Positions 8,798 to 17,312 are shown, counted from the stretch's first letter. The stretch is 39,293 nt of DNA from Streptomyces roseus (GCF_001044425.1 NZ_LFML01000126.1:220128-259420); one strand, 5' to 3'. Made by a program: numbers and translations. The notes: generated by a model from the sequence alone, not told the origin.

Positions 8798-9864
8798 GCC
8801 GGGCCCTGCAACAGGCCGACGTCCTCTTCGATCTGGGGCGCCACGAGCAGGCCGCCGCACTGGCCGCCCGGCACCTCGCCGGCGCCCCCGACGACGCGGC
8901 CGCGCTCGTACTGCTCGCCCGCTGCCGGGACCGCCTCGGCGACGCACGGGAGGCGCTCACCAGCGTCGAACACGCCCTGCGCGTCGCACCCGAGTCGGTG
9001 AGCGCCTGGATGCTGCACGCCCACGTCCTGCTCTCCCTGAAGAAGAACGGGCAGGCCGAGGACTCCGCCCGGCGCGCCGTCGAACTCGCCCCGCTGCTCT
9101 GGGCGAGCCACTACACCCTCGCCGTCGTCCTGGGCCGCAGCGCCCGCAGGAAGCGCAGGCGGGCCGCGTACGAGTCGGCCCTCAGAGCCGCCACCCTCGC
9201 CCCAGAGGAGAGCGACGCGCACGTCCTCCTCGGCGCGACCGCCCACCACACCGGCCACCACCGCGTCGCCGAGCAGGCCTACGAGACGGCGCTGCGCCTC
9301 AACCCGGACAACAGCGCGGCCCACAACAACCTCTCGCTGTTCCATCTGCGCCGCCGATGGCTCCGTCCCGGCTCGTGGACCCGGGCCGCCGAGGGCTTCG
9401 TCCAGGCCGCCGCCCTCGACCCGGACGATCGCCACGCCCGCCACAACCTGGAGAACATGGCCTGGGGAACCCTCCTGGGCTCCCGCTGGGTGGCCTTCGC
9501 GGGAACCCTCGCGGTGTCGCTGGGCTCCGCCCGCCTGCGTGCGGGCGCCGCCGGCACCGACGCCCTCGTCACCCACCTGGTGTGCGAGGCCGTGCTCGTC
9601 GGCGGCTGGGGAGGCTGGTTGTGGTGGCAGACCCGGCGGGTCCCGCCCCACCTGCGCCGGCCCCTCGTGCTGGTGTCGCGCCGCTCCCGGCCGGTCGTCG
9701 GGATGGCGTTGGCCGTCGCGCTGCTCGTCGTACACGCGGCCGTGGCGCTGGTGCTGTGGCGCAGCGCCTTGTTCAGCGCGCTCGCGATTCCGCTGGTCGT
9801 CTTCGCGCTCGTCATATCCGTGGCCGGCCGCACCACCCTCCAACAGCAGGCGCCGAAGCAGTAG
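8794..9864 (+). CDS. TPR-repeat membrane protein
   Basis: 356 residues. The start is set by the ATGA overlap with the previous stop. Residues 1-210 hold five or more tetratricopeptide repeats with the usual pattern, for example AHVLLGATAHHTGHHRVAEQ and AYETALRLNPDNSAAHNNLS. The C-terminal 140 residues contain about four membrane segments, including WVAFAGTLAVSLGSARL, VGMALAVALLVVHAAVALVL and ALAIPLVVFALVISVAG. The TPR part would face the cytoplasm and could present clients or the ATPase to the membrane. Last gene of the operon; no strong terminator seen. Confidence 0.9.
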   Translation: MSRALQQADVLFDLGRHEQAAALAARHLAGAPDDAAALVLLARCRDRLGDAREALTSVEHALRVAPESVSAWMLHAHVLLSLKKNGQAEDSARRAVELAPLLWASHYTLAVVLGRSARRKRRRAAYESALRAATLAPEESDAHVLLGATAHHTGHHRVAEQAYETALRLNPDNSAAHNNLSLFHLRRRWLRPGSWTRAAEGFVQAAALDPDDRHARHNLENMAWGTLLGSRWVAFAGTLAVSLGSARLRAGAAGTDALVTHLVCEAVLVGGWGGWLWWQTRRVPPHLRRPLVLVSRRSRPVVGMALAVALLVVHAAVALVLWRSALFSALAIPLVVFALVISVAGRTTLQQQAPKQ

Positions 9865-10033
9865 GAGACCCCCTCGGCCCCCTCGGACCGCCCGCACCGG
9901 CGGCGCCCGGGCGTCGTCCACCCGTCACGCGCGGAGGGCCGTTGGCCTTGCGTGCGGCGTGGGTGACGGCGGCCCGGGCCCGTTCTGGGGCTGCGCCGGC
10001 GCGCCGGTCGCGCCCGGCGTGCCGGCCGGGCGG

Positions 10034-10431
10034 TCACTTCTCCAGGGTGCGCAGGCCGTTGACGAGGAGTCGCAGGCCGAATCGAAGTGGGCTTCGAAGT
10101 CCCCCTCGGTGATCACGGGCACCGCCGCGGCCAGATGGGGGAACGCGGATTCCGTGACGGCCAGGCGCAGGCGTTCGGGGTCGGCCGGAGCCTCGCCGGC
10201 GAGGGCGGCCTGCTCCTCCAGGGTGTGGCCGAGCGTGAAGTTCACGACGGCCAGCATGGCCCGCGCCGCGTCGCTCGCACCGAAGCCCGCCTCCCGCAGT
10301 GCGTCGATCAGGGCCTCGGCGAAACCGAGCGTGTTCCCGCCCGTCGAGTGGGTGCCGGCGAAGACCCGGGCACCGTCGCGGTGGCGGAGCAGTGCCGCAC
10401 GCAGGGCGCGGGCCAAACCGGTCAGCCGGAC
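10034..10431 (-). pseudogene. TetR regulator remnant, C-terminal domain only
   Basis: Read leftward, the frame holds a tetracycline-repressor-type ligand domain (LARALRAALLRHRDGARVFA, then GFAEALIDALREAGFGASDA and LAVVNFTLGHTLEEQAAL). The DNA-binding domain is absent: the sequence runs directly into the N-terminus of a monooxygenase on the other strand near 10430. The last residues (FGLRLLVNGLRTLEK-like) are in another frame, so a frameshift lies near 10085. Not functional as it stands. Its normal partner was probably the adjacent monooxygenase. Confidence 0.75.
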
Positions 10432-11437
10432 GTGATCGTCGTGGGAGCCGGCCCGACCGGGCTGATGCTCGCCGGCGAGCTGGCCCTGGCCGGTGTACGG
10501 ACGCGGATCGTGGAGCGCCGCTGCGAGCCGCAGCACCAGTCCCGTGGAGATCCTGCGCGGCCACGAAACCGCCGACGTGCGCCAGGGCCCCGACGGCGTC
10601 GAGGCCGACGTACGCGTCGCAGGTGTCCGCCGGACCATGCGGTCCCGGTACGTGGAGGGGTGCGACGGCGCGCGCGCAGTGCGGTGCGGACGGCGGCCGG
10701 GATCGGCTTCCCGGGGACCGGCGAGACGCTGACCGGGATGCTCGGGGACTTCGGTGTGGCCACCGCGGACCCCGGCACGCTGGAGCGGGCTCGGGCGCGC
10801 GGTGTTCTGGCCGTCGGCTTGGAGGACGGGCTGACCCGCTTCGTGCTGCTCTCCCCACCGCGGATGAGGGTGCCGTCGTCGGCGCCGGTCACGGTCGAGG
10901 AGTTCCGCAGCGCGCTCCGGGGCGCCTGTGGCAGCGACTGAGGTATCGGCGAACCCCGGTGGCTGTGGCGGTTCGGCAACGCCACCCGGCTCGCGGAGTC
11001 CTACCGTGCCGGACGGGTGCTGCTGGCGGGCGACGCAGCGCACATCCCGCCGTCTCGCGGGCGCCGTCTCGGCGATCGACACCGCCTACCCCTCGCCGGG
11101 CGACCCGCTTACCGGCCGGCGCATGCCCGACGTCGCGCTGGTCGCCGGTGGGTCCGGTGCCACCGGGGCGATTAGGGTCTACGAACTCCTCCACGAGGGG
11201 CGCTTCGTCCTGCTCGGGCTCGACGGCGACGCCGCGGCTCCTGACGTCGGGGAGTGGGCGGCCCGTGTCACCTCGGTGGCCGGCGCCCGGTACGACGCCC
11301 ATCCCGCGCTTGACGGGCTCAGGGAGATCCTGATCCGGCCCGACGGTCACGTCGCCTGGGCGACCCGGACCCCGACGGGCGAGCCCGCCGGGCGGAGCGC
11401 ACCCTGGAGAGACCGGCGCAGACTCGGTAGAGCTTGA
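10432..11437 (+). pseudogene. FAD-dependent aromatic monooxygenase remnant
   Basis: It starts at a dinucleotide-binding motif (VIVVGAGPTGLMLAGELA, then GVRTRIVERR). Near 10530-10545 it jumps to VEILRGHETADVRQGPDGVE, losing roughly 90 residues. It then changes frame to RTAAGIGFPGTGETLTGMLG, meets a stop at 10939-10941, continues as EPRWLWRFGNATRLAESY and GRVLLAGDAAH (the GD motif), and jumps frame again near 11050-11080 into the C-terminal domain (DPLTGRRMPDVALVAGG, RVYELLHEGRFVLLGLDGD). At least two internal deletions, several frameshifts and one nonsense codon show advanced decay. Intact relatives hydroxylate aromatic compounds or antibiotics. Confidence 0.8.
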
Positions 11438-11467
11438 GTTCGCAGGCCCGCGAGCGGCCGGTCACGT

Positions 11468-12097
11468 TCAGCGGGGCAGGATGCGCAGTACTGCCTCGCG
11501 TTCGCCGCTGAGCTGCAGGCCTTGCTGTTCTGCGGCGCTGAGATCGAGGTCGCCGAGCAGGGTGGCGGCCAGCAGGTGTGGCGGTCCGGTCAGGGATGCG
11601 GTGGGGTGGTCGACGCGGCCGGCGTGTGTGTGCACCGAGCCGTTCTTGACTTCGATGACCAGGTCTTCGTTGCCGTCGGCGTGCAGTTGCAGGGCGATGG
11701 CCGGCTGGTCGGGGCGGTGGTCGGTCAGCGCCCGGGCGGGCATGTCCAGCCAGTGGGTGCGGAAGGTGTCGCTGGCGCCCGGCTCACGCAACAGCGGAAC
11801 GCCCCACCGGCTCAGCTCCCGCAGCACCGGCTCAAGCTCGTGGCCGCGCTCGGTGAGGGAGAACAGGGTGGTGGCCACCGGCGGCGGGGCGGCCTCGCGC
11901 TGGATCAGGCCGGCTTCCTCGAGTTCGCGGAGCCGGTCGACCAGGAGGTTACTGGCGATCCCGGGCAGCCCGTTGCGCAGGTCGGTGTGCCGGCACGGAC
12001 CCAGGGCGAGCAGTTCACGGACGATGAGCAGGGTCCATCGGTCGCCGATGGTGTCCAGTGCTTTCGCGATGCCGCAGTACTGCCCGTAGGTGCGCAT
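11468..12097 (-). CDS. HxlR-family transcriptional regulator
   Basis: 209 residues. Residues 1-95 are a winged-helix HxlR domain: YGQYCGIAKALDTIGDRWTL, LIVRELLALGPCRHTDLRNG, then LVDRLRELEEAGLIQRE. The Cys in QYCGIAKAL is at the position that is redox- or electrophile-reactive in some relatives. The C-terminal half (~115-209) is an SCP2-like extension ending ERGEAVLRILPR-like. The ATG at 12097 is six nt after a TAGAGT -10, so the mRNA is probably leaderless. It is divergent from the hydrolase-reductase-exporter genes and probably controls them and itself. Confidence 0.92.
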   Translation of the reverse strand: MRTYGQYCGIAKALDTIGDRWTLLIVRELLALGPCRHTDLRNGLPGIASNLLVDRLRELEEAGLIQREAAPPPVATTLFSLTERGHELEPVLRELSRWGVPLLREPGASDTFRTHWLDMPARALTDHRPDQPAIALQLHADGNEDLVIEVKNGSVHTHAGRVDHPTASLTGPPHLLAATLLGDLDLSAAEQQGLQLSGEREAVLRILPR

Positions 12098-12103
12098 GCC
12101 ATC

Positions 12104-12170
12104 ACTCTACATCGCGGCGTTGAGATTCAAAACTTGCTTGTTGACTTTCTCAACAACGTCGGTTTAGCGT
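12104..12170. promoter_or_regulatory. Divergent promoters of the HxlR gene and its target operon
   Basis: Leftward: -10 TAGAGT (complement of 12104-12109), with a -35-like TTTTGA 17 bp away (complement of 12127-12132). Rightward: -35 TTGACT at 12141-12146, 18-bp spacer, -10 TAGCGT at 12165-12170, placing transcription start at or next to the ATG at 12179. Both mRNAs are predicted leaderless. Confidence 0.5.
12120..12156. promoter_or_regulatory. Candidate HxlR operator: two palindromes
   Basis: A perfect 7-bp inverted repeat, TTGTTGA-N5-TCAACAA (12138-12144 and 12150-12156), overlaps the rightward -35. A second, TTGA-GAT-TCAA (12120-12130), overlaps the leftward -35. Both share the TTGA/TCAA half-site, as expected for one dimeric regulator covering both promoters. 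Confidence 0.5.
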
Positions 12171-12178
12171 CGCTGCCC

Positions 12179-12931
12179 ATGACCTCCACCCTTTCCGTAC
12201 GTCGGCTGGCCTGGGCCGGCGTCGAGATCCGTCTCGGCGACACCCGCCTGCTGATCGACCCGCTCGAGAACGTCGCTGCGCTGGCGCCGGTGATGGGGCC
12301 GCCGCGCCGGCCGGTCGACCCGGTCGATGCCCCGCCCGGCACCCACGCCCTCATCACCCACCTGCACCCCGACCACTACGACCACGACCTGATCGCCCGG
12401 ATCGCGGCCACCGGCACGATCGGCTGCCACACCCCGAGCGCGGTGGCGCTGCACGAGGCGGGCATCGCCCCCGTGGCCCAGAACCTGGGCCGATCACGCC
12501 GCATCGGAGAGCTGACCGTCACCCCGGTGACCTCGCTGGACTGGCGCGGCAACGACTGCGACCAGGTCGCCTGGGTCGTCGAAGGCGCCGGCCGGCGGAT
12601 CATCCACTGCGGCGACACCCAGTGGCACGGCAGCTGGTGGCAGATCGCCCGCGACCACGGTCCGTTCGACGTCGCGTTCGTCCCGGTCAACGGCGTCATC
12701 GCCCACTTCGAGGGCTACGCGGCCAACGTCCCGGCGACCATGACCCCCGAGCAAGGCGTCGAGGCCGCCGTCGCACTCGGCGCCGGCACCGTCTGCGCCA
12801 TGCACTACGGCCTGTTCCACAATCCGCCGTTCTACACCGAACAACCCGACATCGAGCAGCGCTTCCGGCACGCCGCCGCCGAGCGCGACATCACCGCGGC
12901 CATCGTCGCCGACGGCCAGCCCGTCCTTTGA
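12179..12931 (+). CDS. Metallo-beta-lactamase-fold hydrolase (UlaG-like)
   Basis: 250 residues. The metal-binding signature is HLHPDHYDHD (His61, His63, Asp65, His66), with further candidate ligands in HCGDTQWHGSWW and CAMHYGLFHNPP. The opening VRRLAWAGVEIRLGDTRLLIDP is typical of the UlaG/lactonase-like MBL branch, which hydrolyses esters, lactones or phosphodiesters. It is first in the operon controlled from 12104-12170, and the next gene starts 23 nt later. The substrate is unknown; the operon context suggests detoxification of a small electrophile or antibiotic. Confidence 0.9.
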   Translation: MTSTLSVRRLAWAGVEIRLGDTRLLIDPLENVAALAPVMGPPRRPVDPVDAPPGTHALITHLHPDHYDHDLIARIAATGTIGCHTPSAVALHEAGIAPVAQNLGRSRRIGELTVTPVTSLDWRGNDCDQVAWVVEGAGRRIIHCGDTQWHGSWWQIARDHGPFDVAFVPVNGVIAHFEGYAANVPATMTPEQGVEAAVALGAGTVCAMHYGLFHNPPFYTEQPDIEQRFRHAAAERDITAAIVADGQPVL

Positions 12932-12954
12932 CCATCAGAACCAAGGAGCAACAC

Positions 12955-13599
12955 ATGAAGATCGTCCTGTTCGGCGCCGGCGGCAACATCGGCCGGCCCA
13001 CCACCGAAGAAATACTGCGCCGCGGCCACACCGTCACCGCGGTCACCCGAGCCGGCCACCTCGACGGCCTCCAGCACGAGGCCCTGACCATGACCAGCGG
13101 TGACGTCACCGACGCCGCCGCCGTCGCCGGCCTCGCCGCCTCCCACGACGCCGTGCTGTCGGCCGTCGGCCCCCGGATCGGCCAGGAGAACGACCGCGCC
13201 ACGATCGTCGGCGCCGCCCGTGCGCTGATCGACGGACTCCGCCGAGCCGGCGTCACCCGCCTGGTCACCATCGGCGGCGCCGGGAGCCTGCGCACGCCGA
13301 CCGGCGCCCGCGTCATGGACGACCCGGACTTCCCCGCGTTGTGGAAGGCCAACGCCCAGGCCCAGTCCGAGGCGCTCGACCTCTACCGCGGCGTGCACGA
13401 CCTCGACTGGACGTACGTGTCGCCCGCCGCGGTCATCGGAGCGGGCGAGCGGACCGGGGCCTACCGCACCGGCGGCGACACACTGCTCACCGACGACGAC
13501 GGCAACAGCCGCATCTCCTACGCCGACTACGCGATCGCCCTGGCCGACACGATCGAGAGCGGCACCGCGATCCGCCGCCGTATCACCGTGGCGTACTGA
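12955..13599 (+). CDS. NAD(P)-binding oxidoreductase (NmrA/flavin-reductase-like)
   Basis: 214 residues. It starts at an ATG with an AAGGAG ribosome binding site. The Rossmann motif is FGAGGNIGRPTTEEILRRGH (GxGGxIG, residues 6-12), followed by VTAVTRAGHL and the atypical-SDR core SAVGPRI and TIGGAGSLRTPTGARVMDDP. The end (TYVSPAAVIGAGERTGAYRT, RISYADYAIALADTIE) matches the NAD(P)H-binding domain found in BiuC, NmrA-like and quinone-reductase-like proteins. It probably reduces or senses a redox compound and sits between the hydrolase and exporter in one operon. Confidence 0.92.
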   Translation: MKIVLFGAGGNIGRPTTEEILRRGHTVTAVTRAGHLDGLQHEALTMTSGDVTDAAAVAGLAASHDAVLSAVGPRIGQENDRATIVGAARALIDGLRRAGVTRLVTIGGAGSLRTPTGARVMDDPDFPALWKANAQAQSEALDLYRGVHDLDWTYVSPAAVIGAGERTGAYRTGGDTLLTDDDGNSRISYADYAIALADTIESGTAIRRRITVAY

Positions 13600-13602
13600 G
13601 CC

Positions 13603-14868
13603 ATGAGCAACGACGCCTCCGGCCGGCAAACCCGATTCATCGTCCTGCTCTCAGCACTCGTGGCCCTGGGACCACTGTCCATCGACGGCTACCTGCCCGG
13701 ACTGCCGGCCCTCGCCGGCGACCTGCGCGCCAGCGCCGCGGCCACCCAGCTCACCATCACCGCCTGCCTGGCCGGGCTGGCCATCGGGCAGCTGATCGCC
13801 GGGCCGCTGAGCGACACCTACGGCCGGCGGCGTCCGTTGTTGGCGGGCCTCGCCCTCTACGCGATCGCCAGCGCGCTCTGCGCGGTGGCACCCGACGTCC
13901 GGACACTCATCGGCCTACGCCTGGTCCAGGGCATCGGCGGGGCGTTCGGCATCGTCATCGCCAACGCCATGGTCCGCGACCGCACCTCCGGAACCCGCAC
14001 CGCCCGTCTCTACTCCACACTGACCCTGGTCACCGGCCTGGCGCCGGTGTTCGCGCCGGTCCTCGGCGGCCAGCTACTGCGCCTCATGGCCTGGCCGGGG
14101 ATCTTCGCGGGCCTGGCCGTACTGGGCGCCGTGATGCTGGCGGCCTCCGCCGCAGGACTGCCGCAGACCCGGTCCTCCGCGTCACGCCAGCCGCTGCCGG
14201 CTGTCATCGGGCAGCTGCTCAGCGACCGGATCTTCACCGGGTACGTCCTCGCCAACGCCCTCGTCTTCGCGGCGATGTTCGCCTACATCTCCGGCTCGCC
14301 GTTCGTCCTGCAGGAAATCCACGGCCTGTCACCGCAGCAGTACAGCGCCGTGTTCGCCGTCAACGCCGCCGGACTCATTGCGGCCGCCCAGACCAGCGGC
14401 CGACTGGTGGCCCGGACCGGCGCCCGCGTGCTGCTGCTCGCCGGCCTGCTGGGCGCGACAGCCGCTGGCACCACGGTCCTGGGCGCCGTGCTGACACGGG
14501 CGCCCCTGCCCGTGCTCCTGATCGGCCTGTTCGTCCTGGTCTCCAGCGTGGGCCTGGTCATGCCGAACGCCGCGGCCCAGGCCCTGGCCGACCACGGCCA
14601 ACACGCCGGGTCGGCCGCCGCTCTGCACGGCTTCAGCCAGTTCATGATCGGCGGGGCACTTGCCCCGCTGGCCGGCGCGGGCGGCGCCACCGACGCCTTG
14701 CCGAGGGGAATCATCGTCGCCGTGCTGCCGGCGCTCGCTCTGCTCACACTCGGCGTCCTCACCCGGTCGATACCCAGAGAGCCAACTCACAGGCCAGCTC
14801 GCCAAGGACGGGCCGCGTACCGGCGACAGCGCCGGCACATCGAGCGCAGACGAGCCGGCATCCAGTGA
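13603..14868 (+). CDS. MFS drug exporter, Bcr/CflA family
   Basis: 421 residues with twelve predicted membrane segments. TM1 carries the Bcr/CflA signature LGPLSIDGYLPGLPALAGDL. Motif A is GPLSDTYGRRRPLLAGLAL, and motif C-like sequence in TM5 reads YSTLTLVTGLAPVFAPVLGG, as in proton-driven antiporters. The ATG begins three nt after the reductase stop, so translation is probably coupled. The C-terminal tail is Arg-rich and cytoplasmic. It likely exports a toxic compound that is the ligand or inducer of the HxlR regulator. Confidence 0.93.
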   Translation: MSNDASGRQTRFIVLLSALVALGPLSIDGYLPGLPALAGDLRASAAATQLTITACLAGLAIGQLIAGPLSDTYGRRRPLLAGLALYAIASALCAVAPDVRTLIGLRLVQGIGGAFGIVIANAMVRDRTSGTRTARLYSTLTLVTGLAPVFAPVLGGQLLRLMAWPGIFAGLAVLGAVMLAASAAGLPQTRSSASRQPLPAVIGQLLSDRIFTGYVLANALVFAAMFAYISGSPFVLQEIHGLSPQQYSAVFAVNAAGLIAAAQTSGRLVARTGARVLLLAGLLGATAAGTTVLGAVLTRAPLPVLLIGLFVLVSSVGLVMPNAAAQALADHGQHAGSAAALHGFSQFMIGGALAPLAGAGGATDALPRGIIVAVLPALALLTLGVLTRSIPREPTHRPARQGRAAYRRQRRHIERRRAGIQ

Positions 14869-15293
14869 CTCGGGCCGGCGTCCGGCGAACAGGGCGATGC
14901 GCGATCAGCGTGACGGACCTACGACGACGGCCGGGTGCAGTGACGCGTAAGTTCTTCGCTTCCAACGCGGCAAGCTTCGTCGGTGAAGGCGGTGAGATGG
15001 CTCGAAAGTGGTCGAACCAAGCGCAGCAGCTGACGGGTGAGGAAGCCTGGACGCAGGTGGGGGAGACGTGCTTCGGTTCGGTACCGGGCCGGTCGCTGCC
15101 GCCAGGTAAGAAGGCTTGAGACGGAATGGGAACACCCGGGCATGGTTGACCGTCCATCTATCTGTGGGCGGCAAGGGGCTGATGTCCCCGGGCGCAACCA
15201 TGTGCTTCCGGGGAAGATCGTTCGGCTGAAGCCCCGCAGTGCCCTGCGCCGCGAGGGGACCAGCCCGTCGCCTGCCCACACTCCTGAACGCCC
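14869..15293. other. Intergenic region with one doubtful 40-codon ORF
   Basis: The only rightward ORF with a plausible ribosome binding site is at 14997-15119 (starts MARKWSNQAQQLTGEE; GAAGGCGGTGAG just before the ATG). Its family is unknown and it may be chance. The next 170 bp contain GC-rich local hairpins and no clear coding frame. I could not match it to a known RNA or intron. Confidence 0.2.
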
Positions 15294-15353
15294 GGCCAGC
15301 CCCCCCGGCTGGCCTGGGCCCGCCCCGACCGGCTCCCCCCGGCCAGTCGGGGC
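15294..15353. terminator. Double-hairpin terminator candidate
   Basis: Two consecutive perfect 8-bp hairpins: GGCCAGCC-N5-GGCTGGCC (15294-15314), then GCCCCGAC (15322-15329) with GTCGGGGC (15346-15353). No T-run follows, as is common in streptomycetes. It lies between the exporter operon and the convergent lipoprotein gene. Confidence 0.45.
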
Positions 15354-15492
15354 CTTCCTGCATTCGTACGTATCTGGGCGTGAGTACGAAGAATTCCGCA
15401 GAACGGTTGTTACCGACCCAACTCGGCTGGTTGGGCGAGGGATCGCGCAGCCTGGGCACATCTTCTTCGGGGTCGAGTTCACGGCGCGGGTG

Positions 15493-15939
15493 TCAGTACG
15501 TGGGGCAGAGATTGGCCAGTACGGCCGCGACGATGAGAGTCGACTTGCCCGGGCCGAAGCCGTCCGGATGGGTCGGCCCGATGAACCGCTTCTCGGCGCT
15601 GGCGACGCGCTTGGCCGGGTCCTTCTCATCCTTCATTGACTGGCACTGCGACAGGCCGCGGGATATGGCCTTGTCGTCCTTGCCGTTGACGATCTCGGGG
15701 TCGATCTTGTTGAGCGCGGCGAGGTACGCGGCGCGCTGCGCGGGCGCAGGGCTCGGCGGGATGCCGGCCGCGGCCGCAGCCGAGGCGAGTGCGCTGGGGT
15801 CGGCGCTCGGTGGGGCAGATGAGGCCGGAGCCGGGGCACCTGCAGGCTTGTCCGCTGTGGGCTTCGGGTCGCTGGAACAGCCGACGAGTGTGAGGAGGGC
15901 GGCGGCGCTGAGCGCGGCGGCGAGGTGGTGTGTACGCAT
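15493..15939 (-). CDS. Putative lipoprotein
   Basis: 148 residues. The N-terminus MRTHHLAAALSAAALLTLVG ends in the lipobox LVGC with Cys21, so the product is probably lipidated and anchored outside the membrane. A Pro/Ala/Ser-rich linker (~25-65) precedes a small domain containing AYLAALNKIDPEIVNGKDDK and ISRGLSQCQSM, ending in STLIVAAVLANLCPTY. The two Cys in the domain (SQCQS and NLCPT) could form a disulfide. The DUF732-like arrangement of small secreted actinobacterial proteins fits, but I am not certain of the family. Confidence 0.8.
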   Translation of the reverse strand: MRTHHLAAALSAAALLTLVGCSSDPKPTADKPAGAPAPASSAPPSADPSALASAAAAAGIPPSPAPAQRAAYLAALNKIDPEIVNGKDDKAISRGLSQCQSMKDEKDPAKRVASAEKRFIGPTHPDGFGPGKSTLIVAAVLANLCPTY

Positions 15940-16139
15940 CGGGCCATGCTGTCGGTAGCTGGCTGCCTACGGGGCGCCTGTGACCAGTCTGTGACGCGCA
16001 AGCCCTGGAGCGTGTCGTCAGATCGCGGCGGTGGATGCCGGGCCGGTCGCCGGTGGGTCGGAGCACGCTGTCGAGGAAGTCGGTCTGAAGCTCTTCGAGG
16101 CTCGGCGGTACCGGCCTCGTGCACGCCACGCGGTGACGG

Positions 16140-16727
16140 TCAGGGCGCTGCGGCGAGCGGGCCCGCCAAGGGGACTTCACCGAGGTCATGGCCGGAGTGG
16201 CCGAGGGCGTAGACCGTGGCCCCGTATCGCAGGGCGAGGCTGCCGATGGTGTCGCCGGCCAGGCGGCGGCTGACCTCTCGGGCGGTGCCGCCTTCGGCGA
16301 GTTGCTGCGCGTGGTCGGCCGCCGGTCGGTGGCCGTTGTCACGACGGGCTTCCGGGCGTAGGCGGCGGCGAACCAGCCCTCGGGTCCGTCTCCCGGTCCA
16401 GGGGCCGGTAACGGTCGTCCTGGCTGGTCCAGATACGGTCGGGCAGGTAGTGGTGGCGCAGAGGCCGGATGCGCGAAGGGCTGCGGCCATGGCCAGTCCG
16501 AAGGCGTGCCGCAGTCCCGGTAGTTCGGCGGGGGCGGGCGGGCGGCCGCGGCGAGGGCCACGGAGGTGGCGAGTCTGGGTGAGTTCCTCGGGCGTCCAGC
16601 CGACCATGATGCTGCGGGCGTGCTGGATGAGGTGGACGCCTTCGGAACCGGCGGCGATCTCTTCGAAGCCCGCGTCGGAGAGGACCGTTCGGAGGCGGGC
16701 CAGCAGATCCTCGCCTTGATCATTCAT
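16140..16727 (-). CDS. Hypothetical protein, possibly frameshifted
   Basis: The first 90 residues look genuine: DLLARLRTVLSDAGFEEIAA, then HARSIMVGWTPEELTQ and PAPAELPGLRHAFGLAMAA. A TAGGGT -10 lies six nt before the ATG (complement of 16734-16739), giving a leaderless signature. After residue ~92 composition turns Thr/Arg-rich. Better-looking protein appears in another frame (LRHHYLPDRIWTSQDDRYRP near 16470-16410), then plausible sequence returns at the end (TIGSLALRYGATVYALGHSG). Either two frameshifts or a shorter true gene are possible. Family unknown. A short coding-like stretch also lies antisense around 15980-16105 (SLEELQTDFLDSVLRPTG) with no start. Confidence 0.45.
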   Translation of the reverse strand: MNDQGEDLLARLRTVLSDAGFEEIAAGSEGVHLIQHARSIMVGWTPEELTQTRHLRGPRRGRPPAPAELPGLRHAFGLAMAAALRASGLCATTTCPTVSGPARTTVTGPWTGRRTRGLVRRRLRPEARRDNGHRPAADHAQQLAEGGTAREVSRRLAGDTIGSLALRYGATVYALGHSGHDLGEVPLAGPLAAAP

Positions 16728-16789
16728 GCGCCGACCCTAGAGCGCCTTGGTCAGAACCGAAGCGCGGGGTGTCTTTGGTCGTGTGGCGC

Positions 16790-17189
16790 TCAGGTGTGGA
16801 TGCGGCTGTTGGGGCCGTCCTGGGCGTCGGCGGTGGGGTCGTTGAACCAGTAGTCGCCGGCGGCGAGGTAGCGGAATGGGCTTGCGATCGTCTCGCGTGT
16901 AGTGCTCGTGGACGCAACCGCAGTCGAGCTGAACCCGCCACCGATGGATCTCTTGCGGATCAGGTGCCCAGAAGGGCCAGAACAGTGGATGGACCCGACC
17001 ACCGCACTGACCAGCAGCGAACCCCCCGATAGCCCGCGGGCCGCGCGTCGGTCGCCGTGCCCGGCGACACGGGCCACTCGATGCTGAGGGCAGCGTCGGA
17101 CCGGCAGCGGAGACAGGCCCCTCGGCGAGCGTCCGCCGCGCCTCGTCCCTGCGCGGCGGCTGGCGAACAGCAAGGAGTGGGTAGGCCAA
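16790..17189 (-). pseudogene. Frameshifted remnant of a cysteine-motif protein and DUF6233 tail
   Basis: Read leftward, 17160-17085 encodes DEARRTLAEG, like the DUF6233 C-terminus (DEARRALAEG), and the DNA of about 17040-17150 resembles 17795-17905. It then reads EIHRWRVQLDCGCVHEHYTR in one frame and continues as SPFRYLAAGDYWFNDPTADA in another, a frameshift near 16880. The WRVxLDCGCV...YWxxD pattern occurs in small streptomycete proteins of unknown function. No intact start; decayed. Confidence 0.55.
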
Positions 17190-17312
17190 GTAGATGACAT
17201 ATGGGGTGTTTGTCCCGTCTCGCGGTGTGTCCAGCGCACCCTGGGTGCGGCGCCCCGACCCGAGGGCCGCCAGACCACCCGAGCGTAGTTCGATACAGAA
17301 AGCAGGTCAGGC

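Noticed and set aside
12622..15119. Long rightward Arg/Pro-rich ORFs overlapping the reductase and exporter
   Set aside because: Out-of-frame shadows of clearly identified proteins.
14869..15293. Possible group II intron or riboswitch
   Set aside because: No domain V-like hairpin, maturase or recognised aptamer core could be found by eye.
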